A model generated the notes under the pieces. The model saw only the letters and a list, made by a program, of their open reading frames with translations, searched no databases and was not told the origin of the DNA. A DNA stretch of 64,000 nucleotides from Gemmatimonadota bacterium (GTDB lineage Bacteria; Gemmatimonadota; Gemmatimonadetes; Longimicrobiales; Gaopeijiaceae), in NCBI GenBank assembly GCA_022827345.1, contig JAJDTB010000062.1:1-64000 (forward strand), read 5' to 3'. Positions 1-7,811 of this stretch are shown piece after piece. How positions within the stretch are numbered: position 1 is the first letter of the stretch; each line of letters opens with the position of its first letter. The translations under genes were made by a program, and so were the position numbers.

Positions 1-374
1 GGGATGGCAGTGGATCGCAAGAGGCGTAGCCGGTCGAAGGGAGTAGGCGATACCGTGTCTAACGTGTTGATAAGCAGGATGTTACGGAACTCTATGGACA
101 CCCTTGGACGACACTAGATTTCCACTGTCCGCCTCAATGGCCGGATGGGACTGATTGCCCGCATTATCCGCCTACTGTAATGTCAACTTTACATTCTGAC
201 ATGTCGACATGACATCCAAGCCCCCACTGGCCCAATATCACACTTGAGATGCAGCGTCGAGCGAAGTCCAAAGAGTACCAATCCCGGGGTAGAAGAAAGC
301 GATCCTCCTAGCCTCCGGGGGCGCATCCACACAACCGGTGCGTAGCTATTCGGTGCGCGGGCGTCCCTCGCCGC
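1..374. other. Non-coding left edge
   Basis: No open frame here resembles a gene on either strand. The stretch contains the first copy of the dispersed repeat (139-239). The rest (1-138 and 240-374) shows no recognisable RNA or coding feature. Confidence 0.5.
139..239 (+). repeat. Dispersed repeat, copy 1
   Basis: About 101 bp that aligns closely with 4111-4210 (shared blocks GGCCGGATGGGACTGATT, TTACATTCTGACATG and GACATGACATCCA) and partly with 1593-1636. It contains a TGTAA-N8-TTACA inverted repeat and the palindrome ATGTCGACAT. All three copies sit beside remains of Rpn-type genes. It could be a relic of an insertion-sequence end or a MITE; the family is not known to me. Confidence 0.7.
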
Positions 375-419
375 CTACGGCGACAACGGGGAACCACCTC
401 GGACGCTGTACCGCTTCAC
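375..419 (-). pseudogene. N-terminal stub of a ParE/RelE-type toxin
   Basis: A GTG overlapping the TGA of the antitoxin fragment (GTGA overlap) opens a 14-codon frame beginning VKRYSVR, a typical ParE/RelE toxin start, which then runs into a stop. The position directly after the antitoxin and the coupled start fit a toxin whose body has been lost. It is not expected to be functional. Confidence 0.4.
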
Positions 420-625
420 AGTGTCACGCCGAAGTCGTCGGCGAGCTCACGGACGACCTCCCAAGCGTCGCGGCCGGTATCGCCGGCTTCGAGGCGCTCG
501 AGGGCGGCTTTCCAGACATGACCGCGCTCGGCTGCATGGACGAGGAAGTCGTAGCGCCTGGGGCGCATCACGACCATGGCTGCTTCGCCGTTCTGCGTAG
601 TCGTTTCGATGCGGCCCTCGCCCAT
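416..625 (-). pseudogene. Phd/YefM-type antitoxin, 5'-truncated
   Basis: These 69 residues match the last ~67 residues of the intact 93-residue antitoxin at 7374-7655, with a few substitutions (for example TTTQNG for TITQNG). The N-terminal DNA-binding part is replaced by the end of the Rpn-type gene: the frame opens at an ATG 3 bp after the Rpn stop, with a GGAAGGG sequence upstream. Phd antitoxins bind DNA through the N-terminus and toxin through the C-terminus, so this fragment could at most bind toxin. It probably formed when the Rpn gene moved into the locus. Confidence 0.7.
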
Positions 626-628
626 GCG

Positions 629-1621
629 TCAGCCCTTCCGCACCCGCTCCAGGAATTCCTCGGCGGTCTCGCATTCAATCACCGCGTCGGCGATGGGTGC
701 GATGTCTTCCGGATCGGAGATTCGATCGAGTACAGGCAGGAGCTGACCGGCGGCGCTGGGCCCGAACCTGCGGGTGACCATCCGCTGAACCAGCTCGCGC
801 TCCCGCTGGATCGATGCTCTGCGCTCCCGCTCGACGCCCTTCTCCAGCTTCTCCTTCCACTGCCGATCGTATTCCTTGCCCCACTCCCGGGCCCGTTCCA
901 ACAGCGTCATCGTTCCTTCCTCCTCTTCCAGCACGGTGCGTTCCAGTTCCTCGCCAGCTTCACCGAACCGCCGCGCCACCGCCAGGCCGATCCATTTCCG
1001 GAAGGCCCCGGTCAATTCCGGTTCCCCAATTGTGTCAAGCCAGGCCCACAGCGGGCCGAGCAGTTCCTCGAGCAGTTCCGCCGTGGGAGCCTGCTCGAAA
1101 CGGGCAATCATCGCGAGCACGTTCTCCGGCGGCAGCGAGGCCGGGTCCTCCGACTGGATCTCGATGAGAAGATATCGGTGCCGGGGGCGGTAACCAAGCA
1201 GCTCGCCCGGCACCGGGCCGACCAGGTCGCCGATGTCGGTTGCGGCGGTCCAGCGCCGCTCTCCATTGTAGATGACAATGGGAAGCACGAAGGGGTACTC
1301 GCCGCGCGGCCCCAGATCCTCGTTGCCGAGCTGCATCCAGATGGTGGTCGTGTAGTCCGTCATTCGCAGGGCCATGCGTCGGTCGACGGTGGACTGGAAT
1401 TCCAGCAGGATCAGGATGTAGACCCAACCGCCCCAGGTGGTCCCGACTCGCCAGAGCATGTCGGTATGCCGCTGGCCGAGGTGCTCGGTGACGAAGCTCG
1501 CGGGCATGCGTTCCAGGGTGGTGAAGTCGAGGTGTAGGGCGAGGTCGCGAGCCACCGCGCGCAGCGTGTCGGCGACGGTGCGCGGGTGGGGTGCCCGCAT
1601 TATCCGCCCAATGTCATGCAA
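629..1621 (-). CDS. Rpn-family nuclease/transposase-like protein (N-terminus altered)
   Basis: 330 residues of the Rpn (PF04754-type, recombination-promoting PD-D/EXK nuclease) family. Recognisable blocks are HPRTVADTLRAVARDL near the start, VYILILLEFQSTVD with the E-x-Q catalytic element (about residues 68-82), FVLPIVIYNGERRW, and a charged C-terminal helical region ending in ETAEEFLERVRKG. The usual N-terminal block NPKHDASYKSFF, visible in the decayed copy at 3560-4000, is missing. The first ten codons (MHDIGRIMRA) lie inside dispersed repeat copy 2 (1593-1636), so the 5' end was replaced by repeat sequence. It may be inactive. No partner gene is evident. Confidence 0.75.
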   Translation of the reverse strand: MHDIGRIMRAPHPRTVADTLRAVARDLALHLDFTTLERMPASFVTEHLGQRHTDMLWRVGTTWGGWVYILILLEFQSTVDRRMALRMTDYTTTIWMQLGNEDLGPRGEYPFVLPIVIYNGERRWTAATDIGDLVGPVPGELLGYRPRHRYLLIEIQSEDPASLPPENVLAMIARFEQAPTAELLEELLGPLWAWLDTIGEPELTGAFRKWIGLAVARRFGEAGEELERTVLEEEEGTMTLLERAREWGKEYDRQWKEKLEKGVERERRASIQRERELVQRMVTRRFGPSAAGQLLPVLDRISDPEDIAPIADAVIECETAEEFLERVRKG

Positions 1622-1636
1622 ACCTTACATTCTGTC
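1593..1636 (+). repeat. Dispersed repeat, partial copy 2
   Basis: About 44 bp related to the centre of the repeats at 139-239 and 4111-4210 (shared GCCCGCATTATCCGCC and CTTACATTCTG). It overlaps the first codons of the Rpn-type gene and marks the point where that gene lost its normal N-terminus. Confidence 0.6.
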
Positions 1637-1836
1637 ACCCGCCAGGGGATTCTCGGCCAGATCGTCGATCAGTTTGCAGCCATCCTCACTGAACAGCCTG
1701 TCGGCTTGGCGGGTGCCTTGATGCGAGCCGAGTTGACGTCCTTGGTCTGGCCGGGCTCGGGCCAGCGGCGCGTGCCTTTGCGTGGCAGCGATCGGGCGTT
1801 TACGATGGCGGTATCCCCATCTCCAACGAGGTCCTC

Positions 1837-2328
1837 ATGAGACTGCGCTCGGTTGTGAGACTCATGCACGCCGCAATCGGACTGTCGGTCGGGGAGAATC
1901 TGTCTCTCGAGCGGGCGATCACCTACCTGGAGGGTGGAGCCAAAGCGTGGGTAAACAACCGCGGATGGTCGATTCGCTCTTTCGCTCAGCCCGAGGAGTG
2001 GGGCCGGGGCAACCGCGCGGAACGCCTGCGAGCCGAGGTGGACTTCGGCGACCCCGCGAGTGATGGCCACCAAACCGGTTTGGCCGTTGTAGTGCTGTCG
2101 TCCGCGGGGGTGCCGCCCACGCACCCGGCCGTGCAGCGCGGTCTCGATTGGCTCAGGCGGAACCAGAGACAATCGGGCCGCTGGTGGACCAGGTCACTCA
2201 ATACGGAGACATGGCACTTCATCACGTATACCGGGACGCTCTACCCGGTGATGGCTCTCGCGGTGACGAATTCTCTGGCGAGTCCCTCGTCCCAGGAGCG
2301 TTTGGGGAATCGCGTCGGCGGCCAATGA
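1837..2328 (+). CDS. Squalene-cyclase/prenyltransferase-repeat protein, C-terminal fragment
   Basis: 163 residues resembling the C-terminal repeats of the squalene cyclase / prenyltransferase alpha-alpha toroid: HPAVQRGLDWLRRNQRQSG followed by WWTRSLNTETWHFITYTGT. Full-length family members are several times longer, so this is the 3' part of a larger gene. The frame stays open back to a stop at 1690-1692 without ATG or GTG; ATG 1837 has a GAGGT five bases upstream and is a nominal start only. The stop overlaps the ATG of the Rieske oxygenase (ATGA), so the two were translationally coupled. A shared role in sterol or hopanoid metabolism is inferred from the pairing. Confidence 0.55.
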   Translation: MRLRSVVRLMHAAIGLSVGENLSLERAITYLEGGAKAWVNNRGWSIRSFAQPEEWGRGNRAERLRAEVDFGDPASDGHQTGLAVVVLSSAGVPPTHPAVQRGLDWLRRNQRQSGRWWTRSLNTETWHFITYTGTLYPVMALAVTNSLASPSSQERLGNRVGGQ

Positions 2329-3479
2329 GCTTCCTGACTCGCCGCTCGAAGCGCCGGGAGCCGCAATACTCCGACGACCTGCGTCTTGCCAACTATCCCC
2401 ATCCCTATCCCGACGGCTGGTACCGGCTGCTCCGCTCGAAGTCGCTGCGACGCGGGCAAGTGCGCTACCTGGAGTGCCTGGGCCGCGCACTTGTCGTCTG
2501 GCGCAGCGAAGCCGCGGACGCAGTATTCGCGATGTCAGCGTTCTGCCCTCACCTGGGCGCGAACCTCGCGGGCGGCCGCGTCTGCAAGGATCGCATCGAG
2601 TGTCCCTTTCACGGCTGGCAATTCACGGGCGACGGACGAGCGGCCCGTGTGCCCTACAGCGACACCGTGCCCACCCGCGTGGCGACCGAGAGCTTTCCCG
2701 TACAGGAGGTGCACGGGCAGATCTTCATGTATCACCGGAGTGGCGGAACTCCGCAGCAGGCGGGTGAGGAGGTTCCGTACCCGGTCCCCCGCATCCCGGA
2801 AGTCGATGACGGGATCTTCGTCTTTCGCGGACATTACGACGCCGGTCGCATCCGGATGCACATCATCGAGCCTATCGAGAATGCGGTCGACTCCGCGCAC
2901 TTCGGACACCTCCATAACCGGCTGACCGTGCCCTGGACGCAATTCCCGATTCCCCGCACGGCCATCGAATACACGTCGCGCCTGGACTTTGACGCCGCCC
3001 GGGGGGGCTACCGCATGCCGCTCCTCGTCGAGACCGTGTTCAACGTCGGCGGCCGTCGCATGGAAAGTACCAGGACAAAGACCCGAGTCATGTTCACGGG
3101 AGTCGGCAGCATCATGAACCTGAGGATCGAGTTGCCCAGGGTGGGCGTCGTGGAGATCGTGCAGACCTATCTGCCGATCGCACCACTTGACCAGCAGGTC
3201 GTCTTTCATTGGTTCGCCGAGCGCAGCGTCCCGCGACTTCTGGTCCGGGGCGCGGTCGGAGGCTGGGTCTCCCAGTGGCGCAACGATGTCCGCATCTGGG
3301 AGGAAAAAGCCTTCACGGCTCCCCCGATGCTCTGCCGCGACGACGGGCCCGTGATGCGTCTGCGGGACTGGTACCGACAGTTCTTTCCCCCCGGCGGGGA
3401 GGCGTCGCGGGACTACCCGAGGAGGCAATCCCCGGGGAGCTGCGCTGGAAGTTCGCCGAGCTCGCCATCGAGGCCGTGA
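2325..3479 (+). CDS. Rieske [2Fe-2S] oxygenase, DAF-36/cholesterol-7-desaturase-like
   Basis: 384 residues. The Rieske site is C74-x-H76 and C93-x2-H96 within CPHLGANLAGG and IECPFHGWQF, a pairing typical of the DAF-36/Neverland and KshA-like oxygenases that act on sterols. The mononuclear iron site follows as D189, H192 and H197 in AVDSAHFGHLH. The start at 2325 overlaps the upstream stop and is preferred over the longer in-frame extension to 2148, which is the shadow of the upstream gene. Known relatives desaturate or demethylate sterols using NAD(P)H reductase partners; none is visible here. The last ~27 residues are low-complexity (SSPSSPSRP) and a helix-like reading continues in the +1 frame, so a 3' frameshift is possible. 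Confidence 0.75.
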   Translation: MSFLTRRSKRREPQYSDDLRLANYPHPYPDGWYRLLRSKSLRRGQVRYLECLGRALVVWRSEAADAVFAMSAFCPHLGANLAGGRVCKDRIECPFHGWQFTGDGRAARVPYSDTVPTRVATESFPVQEVHGQIFMYHRSGGTPQQAGEEVPYPVPRIPEVDDGIFVFRGHYDAGRIRMHIIEPIENAVDSAHFGHLHNRLTVPWTQFPIPRTAIEYTSRLDFDAARGGYRMPLLVETVFNVGGRRMESTRTKTRVMFTGVGSIMNLRIELPRVGVVEIVQTYLPIAPLDQQVVFHWFAERSVPRLLVRGAVGGWVSQWRNDVRIWEEKAFTAPPMLCRDDGPVMRLRDWYRQFFPPGGEASRDYPRRQSPGSCAGSSPSSPSRP

Positions 3480-3559
3480 TGATCGTGTTCGCCGTCCTCC
3501 TCGCCAGGATCGACACCTGTGACACCCACACCCATCTGCTGTACGGTGCGAAGTGGCGG

Positions 3560-4000
3560 TCAGCTCCCCCGCACCCGATCCAGGAACTCCTCGGCGGTCT
3601 CGCATTCAATCACCGCGTCGGCGATGGGTGCGATGTCTTCCGGATCGGAGATTCGATCGAGTACAGGCAGGATCTGACCGGCGGCGCTGGGACCGAACCT
3701 GCGGGTGACCATGCGGTGAACCGGTGCCGGGGCCGGTAACCAAGCAGCTCGCCTGGCACCGGGCCGATCAGGTCGGCTATGTCGGTCGCGGCGGTCCAGC
3801 GCCGTTCTCCGTTGTAGATGACGACGGGCAGCACGAAGGGGTACTCGCTGCGTGGCCCCAGATGTGGTGAAGTCGAGGTGTCGGGAGAGGTCGGCGGCCA
3901 CCGCACGCAGTGTGTCGGCGACGGTGCGCGGATGGGTGAAGAAGCTCTTGTAGGACGCGTCGTGCTTCGGGTTGTCGGGTCGTTGCCGCTTTCCCGGCAT
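3560..4000 (-). pseudogene. Rpn-family gene, internally deleted remnant
   Basis: Pieces of an Rpn-type gene in order on the minus strand: an intact N-terminus (ATG 4000, NPKHDASYKSFF then HPRTVADTLRAVAADL), a middle piece (SEYPFVLPVVIYNGERRW, about 3735-3870, in another frame) and the C-terminus (MVTRRFGPSAAGQILPVLD to the stop at 3560). About two-thirds of the coding length is gone through at least two deletions. The surviving parts are nearly identical to the copy at 629-1621, so the two were recent paralogues. Dispersed repeat copy 3 lies 110 bp upstream. Confidence 0.75.
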
Positions 4001-4110
4001 GGCGGGAGTTCCCCCGGTGGGAAGGGCGGCGAGAGACGGCGTCGGGGCCGCTGTGCCGGACCTTCGGTGGTCAGGCGGGAATGATCGCCGGGGACCGGGG
4101 GCGGAGGAAT

Positions 4111-4210
4111 GGCCGGATGGGACTGATTTCCCGCCTATCCGCCTATGTAATGCCAACCTTACATTCTGACATGCCGACATGACATCCATGCCACCACCGG
4201 CCCAATATCC
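4111..4210 (+). repeat. Dispersed repeat, copy 3
   Basis: Close match to 139-239 in the same orientation, including GGCCGGATGGGACTGATT, the TGTAA-N8-TTACA inverted repeat (TGTAATGCCAACCTTACA) and GGCCCAATATC at the right end. It lies between the Rpn remnant and the lipoprotein gene. Confidence 0.7.
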
Positions 4211-4256
4211 CCCCCCCATTACGGCCGATCCCGCGGGCCCCCGCATCCTCGGCCGC

Positions 4257-5450
4257 TCATCGAACCACCTCATACACCACCACATTCTCCACGTCCATGT
4301 CGTCCCTGAGCACGCCCAGCACGAGCCCTCCGGTCACGTCGAGGATGCGGAACCTGGGCGGAGTCTCGACCTGTCCCAGCCACTCCCCGTCCGGGGAAAT
4401 GACGGTGTACGGCGATCCCTCTTCCGGGTAGGCCGGCCGGTAGGAGGGGAGCCACAGGTTTCCGTCGGCGTCGGCGAAGGGGGAACCGAAGAGCGGCACC
4501 GGCTGGCCGATCATGTCGCGATACCGGGACATGTCTTCCTGGATTATCTCCTCGAGCCGGGCTTCGGATACTCCGTAGTTCATCCGGCCGATCATGCGGT
4601 TGTAGGACTCGCCGTGCTCCAGGAGTTCCTCGGTCAGCAGGTTGGGCCCGGGCCGCCAGCGCACGATCTGGGTTACCGTACCGTCCGGCAGACGCCAGGT
4701 GATCTCGGGCCTGTCGGACCTCGTTTGGACGAACCGCCCCGCAGCGACCGTGACCTCGCCGACGGGCCGGATGATCGGGCGCGTCTGCCCCGACCGCTGT
4801 CGCGGGACGTGGTCGTACGACGCGACCGTGTCCAGGGCGCCGGTTTCGGTATCGAACAGGGTCATGTGCCCGGCGAGCCACTCCTCCTCTATGTCGACCC
4901 AGGAACGGTAGGCGTACCGGTCCATCATCATCAGCTCACCGGATGAGCCGATTCCCGCCAGACCGAAATGGGCCGCCCGTGGCAGGCGCGCGGTGCGCGC
5001 GACCGAATCGCCGACGAATAGAGTGAGGCGAGATTGACGACGGTCAGGCACAAGGACGCTGTCCCGGCCCAGGACGAACAGCGCGTAGGGCTCGATGACT
5101 TCTCCCGGTCCCTCTCCAACCTTGGCGAGCACCTTGTGCGTCGTCCCGTCCGGACTCAGGACGACCACTTCGCTGTACCAATCGGCAACGACCGCGCTTC
5201 CGTCCGGGAAGAGCCGGCCGGCCTCGGCGAACTGGAAGATGTAGTCGGCCGGGCCGTCGCCGTGGCGGTAGCGGGGTTCTTCCGCGAGGGCGAAGGGGGG
5301 CTCGACGTCGGGGACGCCCGCGTACTCGACGATCCGCACGCCGGCGCTGTCCGAAATCCGGACCGGGATGTCGCGCGCGGATTCGGTGTCGCCACCGCAG
5401 GCGAGCAGGGCTGCTGACAGGATCAGAGGGAAGTGGCGTCGGGTTCGCAT
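4257..5450 (-). CDS. Secreted lipoprotein, six-bladed beta-propeller-like
   Basis: 397 residues. A lipoprotein signal with lipobox LLAC (Cys18) is followed by a repeat-rich body of the kind annotated as 6-bladed beta-propeller in Gemmatimonadota and Bacteroidota: FQFAEAGRLFPDGSAVVAD, then VGEGPGEVIEPYALFVLG, and late propeller strands such as SPFADADGNLWLPS. No catalytic residues are recognisable. The predicted location is anchored in a membrane facing the periplasm or outside. A second copy with an internal deletion lies at 7812-8519. The upstream 150 bp, including a hairpin at 5613-5636, is also shared between copies, so the whole unit was duplicated. The function is unknown; a binding or scaffold role is a guess. 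Confidence 0.75.
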   Translation of the reverse strand: MRTRRHFPLILSAALLACGGDTESARDIPVRISDSAGVRIVEYAGVPDVEPPFALAEEPRYRHGDGPADYIFQFAEAGRLFPDGSAVVADWYSEVVVLSPDGTTHKVLAKVGEGPGEVIEPYALFVLGRDSVLVPDRRQSRLTLFVGDSVARTARLPRAAHFGLAGIGSSGELMMMDRYAYRSWVDIEEEWLAGHMTLFDTETGALDTVASYDHVPRQRSGQTRPIIRPVGEVTVAAGRFVQTRSDRPEITWRLPDGTVTQIVRWRPGPNLLTEELLEHGESYNRMIGRMNYGVSEARLEEIIQEDMSRYRDMIGQPVPLFGSPFADADGNLWLPSYRPAYPEEGSPYTVISPDGEWLGQVETPPRFRILDVTGGLVLGVLRDDMDVENVVVYEVVR

Positions 5451-5612
5451 TTGCTTTTGGACACCGATGAGATGAACAGCGTTTACACGTATCCCGGCGT
5501 GAGCACCGAACCCGGTCCACCGTTCTGAGGTCGGAGTGGGACGCGGAACTTGGACGCGGCCACCGGCCTTATCTTTGACGAGGGTGGCTGGTGACTACTG
5601 AAACGCCAGAGC

Positions 5613-5636
5613 CCCGAGGGCGAAATCGCCCTGGGG
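5613..5636. other. Stem-loop upstream of the propeller lipoprotein
   Basis: A five-base-pair GGGCG/CGCCC stem closes an AAAT loop and is extended by an A-T pair and a CCC/GGG stretch across one mismatch. The sequence just before it, ACTGAAACGC then GAGCCCCGAGG, is conserved upstream of the second lipoprotein copy (8661-8710), where the hairpin is longer. It lies between divergent genes (lipoprotein on minus, decarboxylase on plus). It could be a terminator or part of a leader. Confidence 0.45.
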
Positions 5637-5666
5637 AGGGTTCCGGACTACGGGAAAGGAGGCAAA

Positions 5667-7223
5667 ATGTCCGACGAAGTGCAGTATCTGCGCCGCGAAG
5701 TGGAACGGCTTCACGCGCGGTTGGCATTGGTTCAGGGAGGGCAGGACGGCTACTACGAGTCGCCGCTGGTCAAGACGGACTGGTTCAAGCTGCGCCACAT
5801 GCCCGAACAGGGCCTGGATCGGAGGGTGGCAAGGCAAGTCGTGGAAGACGCCCACGCGCTTGACTTCGATCACCGGCTGAATACCTCTTCCTATGTGAAC
5901 GTGGCCCTCGACCCCGAGGAGGAGGCAATCGCACTCCTGGGGCTACGGGTCAACCTGGCCGACCAAACGGTCTACCCACAGTCCTACCGGCTCCACGACA
6001 CGACCGTCAACATGATCGGCGGCCTGTGGAACTGCCCCGAGGGTCCCGACTTCGCGGACTTCGGCGTGTTCCCGGGCGCGGGCACGGCAGGTTCCACCGA
6101 AGCCTGCCTGCTGGCTGGACTGGCGCTGAAGTTCCGTTGGCGCGCCTGGTACGCCCAACGCTGCGGCATGACCGTGGAGCAGACGGCGAAAGTGCGCCCG
6201 AATCTGGTCGTATCCACCTGCTACCAGGCGGCATGGGAGAAGCTGTTCAGGTACATGGACGTTGAGCCCCGGCTCGTCCCGCCTTCGGTCGAAACCTTCA
6301 CCCTGGATGCCGCGAAGCTCCCGGACGTGATCGACGAGCGCACGATGGGGGTCGTCTGCATCATGGGCAATCACTACGGAGGCCACTACGACCCCGTTCA
6401 GGAGACAAGCGACGTCATCGACGAAATCAACGCCGAACACGGCTATCAGGTCGGCATCCACGTCGATGCGGCATCCGGAGGGTTCATCGCGCCATTCCAG
6501 GACGGCCTACCGCCATGGGACTTCCGGGTCGGAAACGTCCTGTCGATCTCCGCAAGCGGACACAAGTACGGCGAATCGATCTGCGGAACCGGTTGGATCG
6601 TCTGGCGACACCGCCAGCAACTGAGCGAGGGTATCGCCATTGCCGTAACGTATCTCGGGGGCAGGGCGGAGTCGTACACGCTCAACTTCTCCAGACCGGC
6701 GGCGGGCGTCTACGTCCAGTACTACAAGCTGCTTCACTACGGAATGTCCGGCTACCGGCAGTGCTGCGAAAACATGATGGCCAACGCTGCCTATCTGCGC
6801 GCCGGATTGCAGTCGATGCGCCAAGGCGGCAAGCCGCGGTTCGTCCTGCTCGACAACGGCGACGACGACTGCCTACCGGTGGTCACGGCCAGGCTCAACC
6901 CCGAGTGCCGACTCTCTTATGACGATTTCGACCTTCAGAACGCCCTGGCTCAGCATCATTGGTACGTAGGAAGCTACCGCATGCAGTTCGATCATCCCGT
7001 GACGCAGGAGAAGCTGCCATTGTTCCACGATGCCGATGCGGGTGCGTCCATGTTCCGGATCGTCGTGAAGAGCAACCTCACACGGGGCATGGCGGAGCAC
7101 CTGCTGGAGTCCATCCGGGCGAGTCTCGCATTCCTGGATTCGATTTCGGCAGACGGCTCGCTGGCGTTCGACACGCACGGCCTTCGCCATAGGGACCAGC
7201 GGCGGCTCAGCAACCACTGCTGA
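5667..7223 (+). CDS. gad: Glutamate decarboxylase, PLP-dependent
   Basis: 518 residues, group II PLP decarboxylase of the GadB type (L-glutamate to GABA plus CO2). Family marks are TSSYVNVALDPEEEAIALLG near residue 75, a GSTEACLLAGLALKFRW stretch, HVDAASGGFIAPF (PLP-nitrogen Asp), and SASGHKYGESICG with the Schiff-base Lys near residue 300. The length is somewhat above the usual ~460 because of a charged coiled-coil-like N-terminus (VQYLRREVERLHARLALVQ). AGGAGG lies 5 bp before the ATG. It is flanked by the two lipoprotein copies. In many bacteria GadB works with a GABA antiporter in acid resistance; none is seen here, so metabolic GABA production is equally possible. Confidence 0.9.
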   Translation: MSDEVQYLRREVERLHARLALVQGGQDGYYESPLVKTDWFKLRHMPEQGLDRRVARQVVEDAHALDFDHRLNTSSYVNVALDPEEEAIALLGLRVNLADQTVYPQSYRLHDTTVNMIGGLWNCPEGPDFADFGVFPGAGTAGSTEACLLAGLALKFRWRAWYAQRCGMTVEQTAKVRPNLVVSTCYQAAWEKLFRYMDVEPRLVPPSVETFTLDAAKLPDVIDERTMGVVCIMGNHYGGHYDPVQETSDVIDEINAEHGYQVGIHVDAASGGFIAPFQDGLPPWDFRVGNVLSISASGHKYGESICGTGWIVWRHRQQLSEGIAIAVTYLGGRAESYTLNFSRPAAGVYVQYYKLLHYGMSGYRQCCENMMANAAYLRAGLQSMRQGGKPRFVLLDNGDDDCLPVVTARLNPECRLSYDDFDLQNALAQHHWYVGSYRMQFDHPVTQEKLPLFHDADAGASMFRIVVKSNLTRGMAEHLLESIRASLAFLDSISADGSLAFDTHGLRHRDQRRLSNHC

Positions 7224-7250
7224 GCGCCGATGGGGGAACCAGCTCCTCCT

Positions 7251-7358
7251 TCAGCCCGTGTACTCGTCCAGCCCGGTTTGCCGGGCGGTGTGCACAAAGT
7301 CGATGACGTGGACGGCCATGGCGTCCTCGTCAATCGTGAAGAACACCCGGTGAGACAT
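7251..7358 (-). pseudogene. ParE/RelE-type toxin, C-terminal remnant
   Basis: A 35-codon frame directly downstream of the intact antitoxin reads SHRVFFTIDEDAMAVHVIDF then VHTARQTG, the C-terminal beta-strand pattern of ParE/RelE toxins. The toxin N-terminus is missing; the GTG that overlaps the antitoxin stop runs into another frame. The toxin is therefore dead while the antitoxin remains, the expected direction of decay for such a pair. Confidence 0.6.
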
Positions 7359-7373
7359 CACCAGCTTGGAGCT

Positions 7374-7655
7374 TCACAGCGTCACGCCGAAGTCGTCCGC
7401 GAGCTCACGGACGACCTCCCGAGCGTCGCGGCCGGTATCACCGGCTTCGAGGCGCTCGAGGGCGGCTTTCCAGACATGACCGCGCTCGGCTGCATGGACG
7501 AGGAAGTCGTAGCGCCTGGGGCTCATCACGACCATGGCTGCTTCGCCATTCTGCGTAATCGTCTCGATGCGACCCTCTGCCAGGCGGGCCAGGTGTTCGC
7601 CCGTCTTCTCACGAAAATTCGTGAGCGAATAGGTGTCTTGGGTCCGGTGGGTCAT
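7374..7655 (-). CDS. Phd/YefM-family antitoxin
   Basis: 93 residues. The N-terminal TYSLTNFREKTGEHLARLAE and the central GEAAMVVMSPRRYDFLVHA are characteristic of Phd/YefM antitoxins (N-terminal DNA-binding dimer, C-terminal toxin-binding tail). GGGAGGGC precedes the ATG by 4 bp. The partner toxin is only a C-terminal fragment (7251-7358). The C-terminal two-thirds is almost identical to the truncated copy at 416-625, so the locus was duplicated. It may persist as an orphan antitoxin. Confidence 0.8.
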   Translation of the reverse strand: MTHRTQDTYSLTNFREKTGEHLARLAEGRIETITQNGEAAMVVMSPRRYDFLVHAAERGHVWKAALERLEAGDTGRDAREVVRELADDFGVTL

Positions 7656-7811
7656 CGTGCCCTCCCTTCGTTATTCCGTGTGAATTCAGTATGACAGGAA
7701 TCCGCCGTGATGTACAGAGGTGGAAACGGCCCCCTGATCACGTCAAGCGATCAGATCCAGGCGGATTCTGGATCCCGCCGATGTCCGAGAGGCGGTCGTG
7801 AAGCCGCCAAC

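Noticed and set aside
4001-4285. The upstream extension of the decayed Rpn frame
   Set aside because: The N-terminus MPGKRQRPDNPKHD at ATG 4000 is the normal Rpn start; the upstream part lies in the dispersed repeat and non-coding DNA.
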